DNA of 64,000 bases from JBBRCX01 sp038204465 (GCA_038204465.1 JBBRCX010000010.1:1-64000); one strand, 5' to 3'. Numbered from the stretch's first letter, positions 52,184 to 61,833 are shown. The notes: generated by a model from the sequence alone, not told the origin. Program-made: numbers and translations.

Positions 52184-55100
52184 ATGCGACGACGCCGATC
52201 GCGTGGCCGTGGTTACCCTGCGCGTTGGGTGCGCGTTGCGTGCGAAATATTGGAATATCGCACCTTCCTCTCCACCTATTACATCTCCACCGCCGGCTCC
52301 GACTTGGCCGCGGGGACGCTTTCGGCGCCGTTCCGCAATATCCAGAAGGCCGCCAGCCTTGCTCGGGCTGGCGACACCGTCCTCGTCCGGGGCGGCACCT
52401 ACCGCGAAACGATTACGCCGGCGCAGTCGGGGACATCGGCCGCTCCGATTCTCTTCAAACCGTACAACAACGAATCGGTCACCATCAGCGGCGCGGATGT
52501 ACTTTCCGGCTGGTCGGTCAGTTCCGGCTCGATCTACAAGCGGGCGCAGTCGTGGGACCTGGGGGCGGGGAAAAACCAGTTATTTGTCGACGGAAAGATG
52601 ATGAACGAGGCCCGGTGGCCCAACACCAGCCTCGACATCTCCCACCCGGCCAAGGCGACCGTCGACAGCGCGACTTCGACCACCACGCTCGCCACGATCA
52701 TTGACTCTGCCCTCACCCAGCCGGCCGGCTTCTGGAACGGCGCGACCATTCACATCGCGCCAGGGCAGAGCTGGGTCCAGCAGAGCGGCACGGTCACCAG
52801 CTATTCGCCGGGAAAGCTTACTTTCAGCTACATCCGGATGAGCGAGAACGAGATCCCGACAACGGGCGACACCTATTATCTCTCTGGGAAGCCGGCGGCG
52901 CTTGACGCAGCGGGCGAGTTCTATCGAAACGCAGCGGACGGCACTCTTTCGCTCCGGACGCCCGCGAGCGACAACCCCGCGTCTCACTCGGTTGAAGCGA
53001 AACGCCGCCAGTATGCGTTTGATCTTCGCGGCCGCTCGTACATCGACGTCCAGGGCTTCAAGCTCTTCGCTTCAACGGTTACGTCCGATGCCGCTTCCGC
53101 CCGCGTGCGCCTGTCGAATCTCGATGCAACGTATCTCTCGCACTACTCAAATTTACCCACCGGCTGGACCGTTCCCGATGACGGCGGAATTCTGCTGGCC
53201 GGGCCGCAGGACGAGATCCGCAACAGCACCCTGGCTTACAGCGCCGGCTACGGCGTGATGCTCAGCGGCGCCGGCGCCCTCGTCGACAACTGCATTATTC
53301 ATGATGTCGACTATGCTGCCGGCGACGCCGTTGCAGTCCGCGCCATCGCCGACGGCAATAGCGTCACTCACAACACGATCTACAACACCGGTCGCTCCGG
53401 CATCAAGATCAGCCGGGGAACTTCGCTTCGCGTCCTCTACAACCTGATCCATGATGTGGGACTGCAGACCACGGACCTGGGCGGCATCTACACCTGGAAC
53501 ACCGACGGCAGGGGGAGCGAGATCGCCTTCAACCGCATCTACAACGCGATCACGGGCGGCTGGGGCGGCGCCGGCATCCTGCTCGATCAGAGCTCGACGC
53601 ACTACGTGGTTCATCACAACGTGATCTCCAACGCCAATTCCGCGTTGAAGATGAACGACGTGAGTCGCGACAACACGATCGTCAACAACACGCTGGTCGG
53701 CACGACCTACGCGGTCGCTTCGGCCTTCAGCATGGACATGACCGGCACGCTGTTCCAGAACAACATCTTCAGGGGCACGGTACAGATCGGCGCCGCTGCC
53801 ACGAAGCGGAACAACCTCTCGTCTTCGATCGATCCGCAGTTCAACAACCCATCGGTGGGAGATTTCACCTTGAAGTCCACTTCGCCCGCAATCAACGCCG
53901 GCCTGGCGCTGCCGCCTTACACGGACGGTTACCTGGGCGCCGCGCCGGACATGGGGGGGTTCGAATTCGGCCAGGCTGCCTGGGTTGCCGGAGGCGCAGG
54001 CGCCTCCGCCACCCCGACGCCGACCCCCGCTCCCATCCCCGCGCCGATCTACGTGAATTCGGGTGGCGGCGTATATGCGGGCGCGGGTGGCATCACCTGG
54101 TCAGGAGATTTCGGCTTCAGCGGCGGCACAGCCAAGTCGGCCTCTTACGCGGTTGCAAATACCACGGACGATCCGCTGTATTGGGCGCGGCGCTACGGCA
54201 ACTTTGACTATTCCATCCCAACTGCGAACGGCTTGTACACGTTGAAGCTTTACTTCGCGGACCCAGTATTCTCCGCTGCCGGCAGCCGTACGTTTAACGT
54301 CTCGGCGGAGGGGATACCGCTGCTGAGCAATTTTGACCCTGCCGCAAATGGCGGCGCGCAGGCGGCGCTGATCCGAAGCTTCTCGCTCAACATCACCGAT
54401 CAGCAGCTCAATCTCAGCTTCCGCGGCGTGATCGAGAACGCGATCGTCTCCGGAATCGAGTTGCTTCCGGCTCCATCGGTGAGCGCAACGCCGTTCCCGT
54501 GGTCGCAGGACACGCCGCTGCCGCTCGCGCGCCATGAATCGGCGGCCGCGTCTGTCGGAGGAAAGATGTATGTGTTCGGTGGGTTTTATACGACGTCGGT
54601 GCAGGCGACCTCTCGGGTCGACGCATTCGACCCTGTCACTCACACGTGGACACGGGCCGCCGACATGCCCGAGGCGCTAACGCATAGCGGACAGGCTGTC
54701 GATGGGCAGACGATCTGGCTGGTCGGCGGGTTCGTCGGGGATAACCCCGGCCCCAGCACGAACCGTGTGTGGAAGTACAACACCGCCGCAAACAGCTGGG
54801 CGGCGGGTCCAGCCCTGCCGGCGCCGCGCGCGGGCGGAGCGCTGGTCCTTCTTGGTCGCGAGTTGCATTATTTTGGCGGCTACGGCGCGGGCACGGCCTA
54901 TACCGCCGCCGATCAGAACACGCACTTCGTTCTCTCAATTGATGCCGGAGCGGCCGCCACTTGGCGCACCGCCGCCCCGCTGCTGGTAGCGCGCAATCAC
55001 ATGGCGGGCGCTGAGCTCGGCGGCAAGATCTACGCGATTGGTGGGCAGAAAGGGGGCGGCCAGGCGGAGAGCACCGGAAACCAGGACGTCGTCGAGCGCT

Positions 55101-56317
55101 ACGACCCGGCGACGAATGCCTGGACCACGGTTGCTCCCTTACCGCTCACACGCGGCCACATCAGCTCTTCCGTCTTCATCCTGAACGGAAGAATTGTGGT
55201 TTCCGGTGGTGTAACCAATGGCGACATCCCATTGGCCGACGTAACCGAGTACGATCCGGCGAGCAATACGTGGCTGGCGCTTCCGCCACTGCCGGCGCCA
55301 CGGCAGGCGGGTGTGGCCGTCGCGCTCGGGAATCAGATGGTGTTCGCCGGGGGTGAGACCGGGGAGGCCGCGTCACAGGCCACGACCTGGGTTGGCACAC
55401 TTGCAAATAAGTGGGAGCCGGGACCAGCGCTTTCCGTCACGCTCGGAGAAACCGCCGGCGGCATCATCGGAAACAAGCTGTATCTGATCGGCGAGGGATC
55501 GACGAGCACATACGCCTTCGATCTTTCCACCCGGACCTGGACGGCCGGACTCGCCCCCCGCCCGTTCGTCGGCGATCACCACGCCGCCGAAGTCGTCAAC
55601 GGGAAACTCTACCTTTTCGGCGGCCTCGAGGGCGCGTCCTCCGGAAGGGTGCAGATCTACAATCCCGCGACAAATTCATGGTCGCTCGGGGCAGATATGC
55701 CGTTCGCCGCGGGCTCGACCGCAACCTCTTTGATCAACGGCATGGTGTACGCGGCCGGCGGGTTGATCAACTTCCAGCCGAACGTCGGCGGATCGACCAC
55801 TAACCTGGCTGCCCGCTACAACCCGGCAACCGACACCTGGACAAACATTGCGCCGATGCCCAAGGCCGCCAATCACGCGGCGGCCGCGACGGACGGAAGT
55901 CGCTTCTACATTTTCGGGGGCCGCGCAGGCATCGGCGACGTGCAGAACGGCTTCGGCACCGTCCAGATATACGATCCCACAACGAATTCCTGGAAATCCA
56001 GCGACAATGCCGGCGATAATCTCGCGCCGCTTCCTGTCGGCCGCGGCGGCATGGGAAAGGCCGTCTTCCATAACGGAGAGTTCTACGTCATCGGCGGCGA
56101 AACGCTGAACGGCAGCGGCGCCACCGCAGCCCACACCTTTAATCGCGTCGACATTTACAAGCCGTCGACGAATACGTGGAGACTGGGAGCGGCCATGCCG
56201 ACCGCGCGTCACGGAATCTTCCCAGTGCTGCTCGCTGGACGGATCTACGTCGCCGGGGGCGGCGTCGCCTCCGGTGAATCCGCTTCAAACCTGCTGGAGA
56301 TCTACAATCCCATTTGA
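52184..56317 (+). CDS. Beta-helix/malectin/kelch multidomain surface protein
   Basis: This 1377-residue protein begins with a degenerate LEPR-XLL motif (EILEYRTFLS). Residues ~30-600 form a right-handed beta-helix: the entry segment YYISTAGSDLAAGTLSAPFR and AASLARAGDTVLVRGGTYRE is DUF1565-like, and later coils read HNTIYNTGRSGIKISRGTS and NRIYNAITGGWGGAG. A Pro/Thr linker (TPTPTPAPIPAP, ~605-620) leads to a malectin-like carbohydrate-binding domain (~622-765; YTLKLYFADPVFSAAGSRTF). About ten kelch repeats (~775-1377) follow, such as GGKMYVFGGF and NGKLYLFGGLEG. Parts suggest a secreted polysaccharide-binding or -acting protein; no catalytic residues are assigned. GGAGGGAA upstream fixes the start. 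Confidence 0.85.
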   Translation: MRRRRSRGRGYPARWVRVACEILEYRTFLSTYYISTAGSDLAAGTLSAPFRNIQKAASLARAGDTVLVRGGTYRETITPAQSGTSAAPILFKPYNNESVTISGADVLSGWSVSSGSIYKRAQSWDLGAGKNQLFVDGKMMNEARWPNTSLDISHPAKATVDSATSTTTLATIIDSALTQPAGFWNGATIHIAPGQSWVQQSGTVTSYSPGKLTFSYIRMSENEIPTTGDTYYLSGKPAALDAAGEFYRNAADGTLSLRTPASDNPASHSVEAKRRQYAFDLRGRSYIDVQGFKLFASTVTSDAASARVRLSNLDATYLSHYSNLPTGWTVPDDGGILLAGPQDEIRNSTLAYSAGYGVMLSGAGALVDNCIIHDVDYAAGDAVAVRAIADGNSVTHNTIYNTGRSGIKISRGTSLRVLYNLIHDVGLQTTDLGGIYTWNTDGRGSEIAFNRIYNAITGGWGGAGILLDQSSTHYVVHHNVISNANSALKMNDVSRDNTIVNNTLVGTTYAVASAFSMDMTGTLFQNNIFRGTVQIGAAATKRNNLSSSIDPQFNNPSVGDFTLKSTSPAINAGLALPPYTDGYLGAAPDMGGFEFGQAAWVAGGAGASATPTPTPAPIPAPIYVNSGGGVYAGAGGITWSGDFGFSGGTAKSASYAVANTTDDPLYWARRYGNFDYSIPTANGLYTLKLYFADPVFSAAGSRTFNVSAEGIPLLSNFDPAANGGAQAALIRSFSLNITDQQLNLSFRGVIENAIVSGIELLPAPSVSATPFPWSQDTPLPLARHESAAASVGGKMYVFGGFYTTSVQATSRVDAFDPVTHTWTRAADMPEALTHSGQAVDGQTIWLVGGFVGDNPGPSTNRVWKYNTAANSWAAGPALPAPRAGGALVLLGRELHYFGGYGAGTAYTAADQNTHFVLSIDAGAAATWRTAAPLLVARNHMAGAELGGKIYAIGGQKGGGQAESTGNQDVVERYDPATNAWTTVAPLPLTRGHISSSVFILNGRIVVSGGVTNGDIPLADVTEYDPASNTWLALPPLPAPRQAGVAVALGNQMVFAGGETGEAASQATTWVGTLANKWEPGPALSVTLGETAGGIIGNKLYLIGEGSTSTYAFDLSTRTWTAGLAPRPFVGDHHAAEVVNGKLYLFGGLEGASSGRVQIYNPATNSWSLGADMPFAAGSTATSLINGMVYAAGGLINFQPNVGGSTTNLAARYNPATDTWTNIAPMPKAANHAAAATDGSRFYIFGGRAGIGDVQNGFGTVQIYDPTTNSWKSSDNAGDNLAPLPVGRGGMGKAVFHNGEFYVIGGETLNGSGATAAHTFNRVDIYKPSTNTWRLGAAMPTARHGIFPVLLAGRIYVAGGGVASGESASNLLEIYNPI

Positions 56318-56478
56318 TCTCGCGGGAGTTCGATGCCTTCTCCGCGAGCCTGCTCATCCTGAAGTGCCCCACCGCCAACCGTTTGGTCGCCAAACTTTGA
56401 TCCTGAACCCGCCCACAGGCCGATGAGAGTTTGGCGGGCATCGCCCCGCCATGGTCCATTCGCCGCTGGGAATCCGCC

Positions 56479-56646
56479 ATGCCCAATCTGGGAAAACTCC
56501 TGCGAAAGCTCGCGCTGGATGAGAGCGCAGCCGAGATCTTCGAATACGCGCTGGTCGCGGGGCTCATCATCATCGCGGTGCTCGCGCTGATTGGTTCCCT
56601 CGTGGCGCGCAGCTGGGCCGCCGAGCCGAACCGGCAGAGCCTGTAA
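56479..56646 (+). CDS. Flp-like pilin, orphan
   Basis: This 55-residue peptide resembles a type IVb Flp/Fap pilin: a basic N-terminus (LGKLLRKLALDES), then EIFEYALVAGLIIIAVLALIGSLV, with the EY pair and hydrophobic helix typical of Flp pilins. The glycine usually preceding the cleavage site is replaced (AAEIFEY), so processing may differ. No tad/cpa assembly genes lie nearby. The ATG at 56479 gives the usual size; upstream ribosome binding is weak. It converges on tpsB nine bases away. Confidence 0.65.
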   Translation: MPNLGKLLRKLALDESAAEIFEYALVAGLIIIAVLALIGSLVARSWAAEPNRQSL

Positions 56647-56654
56647 CTCCCGCG

Positions 56655-58298
56655 CTAGAAGGCCAGGATCAGAACGTTGAAGTGAATCCCCACGTCCTGA
56701 AGGTTGCGCTCGCGTTCGGGCCGGTCGCGCAGCGCGTACCCATAAAACAATTGAGCGTTCACGTGGCGGTTGGGCGTGTACTGCAGGCCCACACCCACGC
56801 TATGGATCACTGCCGAGCCCGGCTGACCGTTGGGCTGGTTCTGGTTCCATCCATAGCCGAGGTCGTAGAACGGCACCAGGTCCAGCATGCTGTACCCTCC
56901 CTTCCCGTGGAGGAGCGGGATGTGCAGCTCGATGTTTGAAACCAGGCCATTGTCCCGAATGATCTGGTTCTCCCGATAGCCGCGAACCGTATCGAAACCA
57001 CCGATGGCGAATTGCTCGATCGACAGCAGCGGGCTGTCGGTGAGCTGCCCGCTGAGACGAAAGACAAGCTGGTTGTCGCTTTTGCCAAGGCGGCGCACAT
57101 ACTGGACCTGCCCCAGCCAATCCACGAACTGTCCATCGGGAACATTGTCGTCGGAGTTGATCGTCGCATTGAACAGGTTGACGCCGAAGCCGAACGTAGA
57201 GCGGGCGGAGAAGGCCTGGATCTGATCGCGCGTGGTAAATTCCTGCCCAAATCGGATCGCGCTCACCACGCTGCGTCCGTTCTGATCGCCGGACGAGAAG
57301 GAGAACGGCTTGCCGAGCAGGAACGTCTTGTTCTGGCGATACCCACCGGACAGAAACATCGCGAATTCGGTCGCGGGGGTGCGATAAAACGGCTGGCGCA
57401 ACGTCAACGCAAAGCTCTTTGAATCGCTGGTGATGTCGAGGTCCTGGAAGGGCTCTTCCACGACGGGCGCGTCGGTCCGGCTGAAACTCGCGGCGACCGT
57501 GGTGTCGGATGGGCTGACCGGCAGCGTGTAATCGAGGCTGAAATCACGCGCTCCGGCGAACTCGAAATGCTCGATACCGCCGCGGTTGATTCCGTAGCGC
57601 AGCGCCAGAGTGTCGCCGTTCCCGGTAAGGTTGCGATCGGACGCAAGCGCCTCGAACTGCTCCGCGCCAACGCTCGGCGGCCGCCGGTTGCTGAACTGCA
57701 AGCCAAGTTGAAACGGGTTCGCCTCTTCGACGCTAAGATCCAGGTAGCTTTCCCCCGGCGCTGCGCCGGGCCGTAATTCGGCATTGACCCGGGTGAGGTT
57801 GGGATCCTGGCGGATCAGTTCCAACTGGTTCTTCAATTTCACAATGTTCAGGGGGGTGCTGCCGGCGCGGCGGACGCGCGAGATGATATAGCTGTTTCGA
57901 AGACGTCGGTTTCCCGTGAGATTGATCCCCGTCAGTCTCCCTTCGACCACTTTCAGGAGAACGACGCCGTCTTTGACATTCTGGTCGGGAAGAATGGCGC
58001 CGGAGTTGATGTACGATCTGCTGATGTACAATTCGGTTACCGCGCGGCGGGCCTCCTCGAGCCCCTCGCTGGTGATCTCCTTGGCGACAAATGGAGCGAC
58101 GGCGGCGCGCAACTCCGCGGTTGAGATGGCCGTGTTGCCTTCGAAGCGAAAGTCTCGAACGAACACGCTCGATTGGGAGAACAGCGTTTCACCGGCGGGT
58201 TGAGTGGGAGCGGGGGGAAGCCCGGTCTCCTGGGCCGACGCAACCAGGGCCGAACTGATCAACCACGCCAGCAACACGATCGGACGCGTCGACCCCAT
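56655..58298 (-). CDS. Two-partner-secretion outer-membrane transporter (TpsB, FhaC/ShlB type)
   Basis: This 547-residue protein has a signal peptide (PIVLLAWLISSALVASAQE), tandem POTRA domains (RDFRFEGNTAISTAELRAAV; VEGRLTGINLTGNRRLRNSY) and a 16-strand-type barrel. The conserved L6 loop motif reads GGFDTVRGYRE, and the final strand GIHFNVLILAF ends in phenylalanine. It would secrete the TpsA encoded at 46433-51187, on the same strand but 5.5 kb away with three unrelated genes between. The ATG at 58298 is preceded by a GCAGGGG stretch; a TTG further upstream is possible. It diverges from the tetraheme cytochrome gene. Confidence 0.92.
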   Translation of the reverse strand: MGSTRPIVLLAWLISSALVASAQETGLPPAPTQPAGETLFSQSSVFVRDFRFEGNTAISTAELRAAVAPFVAKEITSEGLEEARRAVTELYISRSYINSGAILPDQNVKDGVVLLKVVEGRLTGINLTGNRRLRNSYIISRVRRAGSTPLNIVKLKNQLELIRQDPNLTRVNAELRPGAAPGESYLDLSVEEANPFQLGLQFSNRRPPSVGAEQFEALASDRNLTGNGDTLALRYGINRGGIEHFEFAGARDFSLDYTLPVSPSDTTVAASFSRTDAPVVEEPFQDLDITSDSKSFALTLRQPFYRTPATEFAMFLSGGYRQNKTFLLGKPFSFSSGDQNGRSVVSAIRFGQEFTTRDQIQAFSARSTFGFGVNLFNATINSDDNVPDGQFVDWLGQVQYVRRLGKSDNQLVFRLSGQLTDSPLLSIEQFAIGGFDTVRGYRENQIIRDNGLVSNIELHIPLLHGKGGYSMLDLVPFYDLGYGWNQNQPNGQPGSAVIHSVGVGLQYTPNRHVNAQLFYGYALRDRPERERNLQDVGIHFNVLILAF

Positions 58299-58549
58299 CC
58301 CCTGCGCCTTTTGAGTTGAAGTGTCCCCTGAATCGCGACCCAAGCGCCTCGCCGAAACGTTCCGAGCGCGGCGCCAGACGCGAGTCTACAGAACCCGCTC
58401 CGCTTCCGCGAACTTCACGCGATGAATCAACAAGCTGCACAGATCCGAAGTGAGTAACTGGATCCGAATATTTTCATTTGACAGGGGCCGCAGGGCACTT
58501 AACGTAGGGCCGAAACGCGCCCGCTTGGACTTTGGGAAGAGGCTAAGCA

Positions 58550-59872
58550 ATGCAAGTGAAACTCACGTCGCGCGTCGGACGTCTGCTGCTGGCTTCCACG
58601 CTGCTTTTACTTTTTGGTCTAGTCTGTTTCATTCCACCATCGAACGGCGCTCCAACGGGGACAGCGGGCACGCCTTCGGACCGGTTGGTGAAGCTGGGGA
58701 TGAAGTTCCACGGAGCGGGGTCGTGCAGCTCAACAGATTGCCATGGCGCAGCGGAGCCAAAGCCGCCGCCGGGCCCCACCGCCGCCGAATACACGCTTTG
58801 GGCCGACAAGGACAAGCATCACGTCGCGTTTGATGTCCTGAAGAGCGAAGCGGATGCTGAGCATAAGTATTCCGGTAAGGGGATCGCGCAGAAGCTGGGG
58901 ATCGCGGATGCAACGACGAGCCAGCGCTGTCTGAGCTGCCACGCGCTGGAAGTGCCCGAGCCGCTTCGCACCCCGAAGTTCGCGGTCGCAGAAGGTGTGA
59001 CGTGCGAAGCCTGCCACGGCCCCAGTGAGAAATGGCTGGAGAAGCACAGCAAGCCAAACTGGACGGATCAGCAGCGGCAAGCCGCCGGAAACGATCCGGA
59101 CAAGCTCCTGACCACGCTGGGGCTTTTCGACACGAAGTCGCCGCTGGCGCGCGCCGAAAAGTGCACCAGCTGTCACCTTGCGATCGATGCCGACATGGTG
59201 ACCGCGGGACATCCGCAGCCGTATTTTGAGCTCGATTACTTCTCCAAGTCGCCCGAGCAGGGCGGCGTGTATGAGGGCAGGCACTGGCGCGATCCGACAC
59301 AGCCGTATTATTCCGCGCGCCTCTGGGCGACGGGGCAGGACATCGCGGTTCGCGACGCGATGAATCAGCTGGCCGATCGCGCCAGCGCCGGCGCGCCCGC
59401 GGATACGCTCACGACCGCATATGACCAGGCGGTTGCCCATCTCTCAGTGCTGAAGCATTTCCTTGCAAGCGGCGCGGTGGCGGTTGAGGCGGCGGAGTTC
59501 GAGAAGGCGGGAACGAAACTGACCGCCGCCGGCGCGAAAAAGGACGCGGCCGGGCCCGCAAAGGAGATCGCATCGAGCGCCGACAAGGCCAGGAAGACGA
59601 TCAATGACTTCAAACCCGACAAGGCATCGACTTTGAAGGTGCTGAAGTCGATCGTCGGCGACCAGTCGATTGGCAAGACCGCGCAGGGCAGGGAGCAACA
59701 GGCGTATGCGATCTACGCGCTGTACAGCGCCTATGCGCAGCAGGAGAAGCCGGCGGATGCGCCGCAGGTCACGGAGTTGATCGTGAACAAGCTGTTTGAA
59801 GGGGAGACGCCGCTGACCGCAGAGCAGTTCGTTTCCAACCTCGCGGAAGTGCAGAAGAAACTCCCGCAGTAG
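58550..59872 (+). CDS. Tetraheme c-type cytochrome, c554-like
   Basis: This 440-residue protein has a signal peptide (LLLASTLLLLFGLVCFIPPSNGA) and four heme c sites: SCSSTDCH (an unusual CX4CH), RCLSCH, TCEACH and KCTSCH. The order and the GVTCEACHGPSEKWL segment recall the cytochrome c554 / multiheme family found in nitrifiers and planctomycetes. The C-terminal ~170 residues are helical and Ala/Lys-rich (AAEFEKAGTKLTAAGAKKD), with no hemes. AGAGG precedes the start. It could be a soluble periplasmic carrier for the cytochrome cluster at 23.6-41 kb, though it is 17 kb away and not co-transcribed. Confidence 0.85.
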   Translation: MQVKLTSRVGRLLLASTLLLLFGLVCFIPPSNGAPTGTAGTPSDRLVKLGMKFHGAGSCSSTDCHGAAEPKPPPGPTAAEYTLWADKDKHHVAFDVLKSEADAEHKYSGKGIAQKLGIADATTSQRCLSCHALEVPEPLRTPKFAVAEGVTCEACHGPSEKWLEKHSKPNWTDQQRQAAGNDPDKLLTTLGLFDTKSPLARAEKCTSCHLAIDADMVTAGHPQPYFELDYFSKSPEQGGVYEGRHWRDPTQPYYSARLWATGQDIAVRDAMNQLADRASAGAPADTLTTAYDQAVAHLSVLKHFLASGAVAVEAAEFEKAGTKLTAAGAKKDAAGPAKEIASSADKARKTINDFKPDKASTLKVLKSIVGDQSIGKTAQGREQQAYAIYALYSAYAQQEKPADAPQVTELIVNKLFEGETPLTAEQFVSNLAEVQKKLPQ

Positions 59873-59886
59873 GTGAGGAAGCGGTG

Positions 59887-61734
59887 CTAGCGGGCATGAG
59901 TAAAGGACGATGACGGATCGTTCGCGCTTTCCAACCGAATCGAAATCGTACCATGGGCTTGCAGGTACAAGGGCAGACCGGCCTTCAACTCAGCGATGGC
60001 AGGTTTGTCGGACAACCCGTCTGCTTCGACGACCGTCGCGGTATCGGGTAGCACGCACCACTCGGGCCAGCTGTTCAGGCGCGGCCAGTCCCACGGCAGC
60101 TTCATGATCGTCTGGTGCCGTGGCGGATCGCTCCGCAACACGCCGCTGTATGCGCTGTCGGCGGTCACGACCAGCGCGGCCTCGCCAGAGGTATTGCGAG
60201 CAAAACCAACCCACACGTCCGGCCGCCAGGGGTCGACAATCCATCCGCCGCTCTTCTGATCGGCGTACATCAGGGCTGTTCGGATGAAGTTGCCGTCGAG
60301 ATAGCCGTCGGTCACCAGCCCGCTGTCCTTCTGGCACGAGTACATCAGGCCAATCTCGTCATCGACCCACGGAATAAGCAGGGGCTGAAGCGATGGACGG
60401 TGCCCGGCGATATACAACCCGCTTTCGAGCGTGTCGGCGTATCCATCCATTTCCTCCCCCTGCCATTCGACGGCATCGGTGCGCGCCGTCGCGGCGGAGA
60501 TCCTGTCGACCGCCTCCTCCAGCGCCGCCAGCCGCTCCGGGGAGATCTTCCCATGGATCCGCCCCGCCTGCGCGAAGAGCAGGACCCCGTTCAGCACGTA
60601 GCCCCAATTGTCATTCACCCGATTCGAGGGTTGCTTCGAGATAGGATGCATCCTGCTGATCAAGATGCCGTCTGAGTTGCAACCCTCCGTCACGAGCTTC
60701 TCATACATCGCCGCCAGTGGCTCTGCCCAGCGGTCGGCGCGCTCTTTCCACTGCGGCTCCTGTATCCGCGCCACCGCCAGCGCATACGCCTCTGAGAGTC
60801 CAGGGACAATCTCGTTTCCATGATCGCGAAGCCGCACGTCATCACCGAGCGACTTCTTCGCGCCGTAGTCAAACTCCGCCACCGGCAGTCCGACGGTTAC
60901 CGGCAACATGTCCGTGAGCACCGCATCAGTGATGCGCGCAGCCATCTCAGCATAGGCTGGCCGGTCCGCGGAGAAGCTCAGGCGGCTGCAGGCCTGCAGC
61001 ACGTTGCCGTTTTCTTCCGATCCCTTGCCGGGCAGCATTCCAAAGGACGACGGCTCCTGCGATTTGGCCAGGACGACGTCCAACACCTCCATCATGCGCG
61101 CGCCCACGGGCTCGTTGCCATAGCGCTCGTATACGCTGAGCAGCCCATCCTTCACATACTCGCTGGAGCTGAAGATCCGCTGGTAATGACTTTGCTTCAG
61201 CGGCACGAGTGTCGCGGTCTCCACGTCGCGGCAAAGCTCACCATGCGGGACGAGCGCGGCCTCGGCCGCCAGCGTTTGTCTCAAGGCAGGCACGGATGAT
61301 GGATTGAGCCGGATCCCCGCCTGCAACAGGAAGCCGAACAAGTCGGCGCCGGCGTTTCGATAGGCCCAGTTCGGCAGGATGCGCGACTGCGCGAAGAGCC
61401 TGGTTTTCGGGTCCTGCTTGCGCATCCACGCCTGCTGAACGGCGGCCGCGCGCATGAGGGCTTCCTGCGAGAGTCCGGCGTTGATCATCGCCGCCGTCTT
61501 CAGCTCACCACGCGCCAGCGCCTGGTTGCGTGCGGCCAACATCACCTGGCGCAGCCGAAATTCTTTCCGCTTGGGCCACTCGCGCTGCGGCCGAAGGCGC
61601 TCCGCCACCGCTGATCGCACCGAGACGTCGCGAAGCAGCAGCGCGACCGCGCCCCCAACAATAAGAAGCGTCACCACCGCCGTGATGATGACCGTCTTCC
61701 AGGCCTGCCATTTCCTCTTGAAAAGAGGCGCCAA
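59887..61734 (-). CDS. Membrane-anchored protein of unknown function
   Basis: This 615-residue protein has a single N-terminal helix (TVIITAVVTLLIVGGAVALLL) and a large extracytoplasmic domain. Helices repeat at intervals (ARMMEVLDVVLAKSQ; YAEMAARITDAVLTDMLP; ALAVARIQEPQWKERADRW; RVNDNWGYVLNGVLLFAQAG), suggesting an alpha/alpha toroid like those of glycoside hydrolases or polysaccharide lyases. A strand-rich C-terminus (~560-615) follows. I cannot name a family or point to catalytic residues. The start is a TTG at 61734, set by GGAGG five bases upstream. It converges with the tetraheme cytochrome gene, 14 bases apart. Confidence 0.75.
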   Translation of the reverse strand: MAPLFKRKWQAWKTVIITAVVTLLIVGGAVALLLRDVSVRSAVAERLRPQREWPKRKEFRLRQVMLAARNQALARGELKTAAMINAGLSQEALMRAAAVQQAWMRKQDPKTRLFAQSRILPNWAYRNAGADLFGFLLQAGIRLNPSSVPALRQTLAAEAALVPHGELCRDVETATLVPLKQSHYQRIFSSSEYVKDGLLSVYERYGNEPVGARMMEVLDVVLAKSQEPSSFGMLPGKGSEENGNVLQACSRLSFSADRPAYAEMAARITDAVLTDMLPVTVGLPVAEFDYGAKKSLGDDVRLRDHGNEIVPGLSEAYALAVARIQEPQWKERADRWAEPLAAMYEKLVTEGCNSDGILISRMHPISKQPSNRVNDNWGYVLNGVLLFAQAGRIHGKISPERLAALEEAVDRISAATARTDAVEWQGEEMDGYADTLESGLYIAGHRPSLQPLLIPWVDDEIGLMYSCQKDSGLVTDGYLDGNFIRTALMYADQKSGGWIVDPWRPDVWVGFARNTSGEAALVVTADSAYSGVLRSDPPRHQTIMKLPWDWPRLNSWPEWCVLPDTATVVEADGLSDKPAIAELKAGLPLYLQAHGTISIRLESANDPSSSFTHAR

Positions 61735-61833
61735 AAATCCTCCGTGTCGATCCCCCGCAAGAAGATGGATGAAGTCTTGTAGAGGAAGGATGCATGCGCA
61801 TCAAGCGCGTCTCTCAATTCAAGGCGCGCCGAT

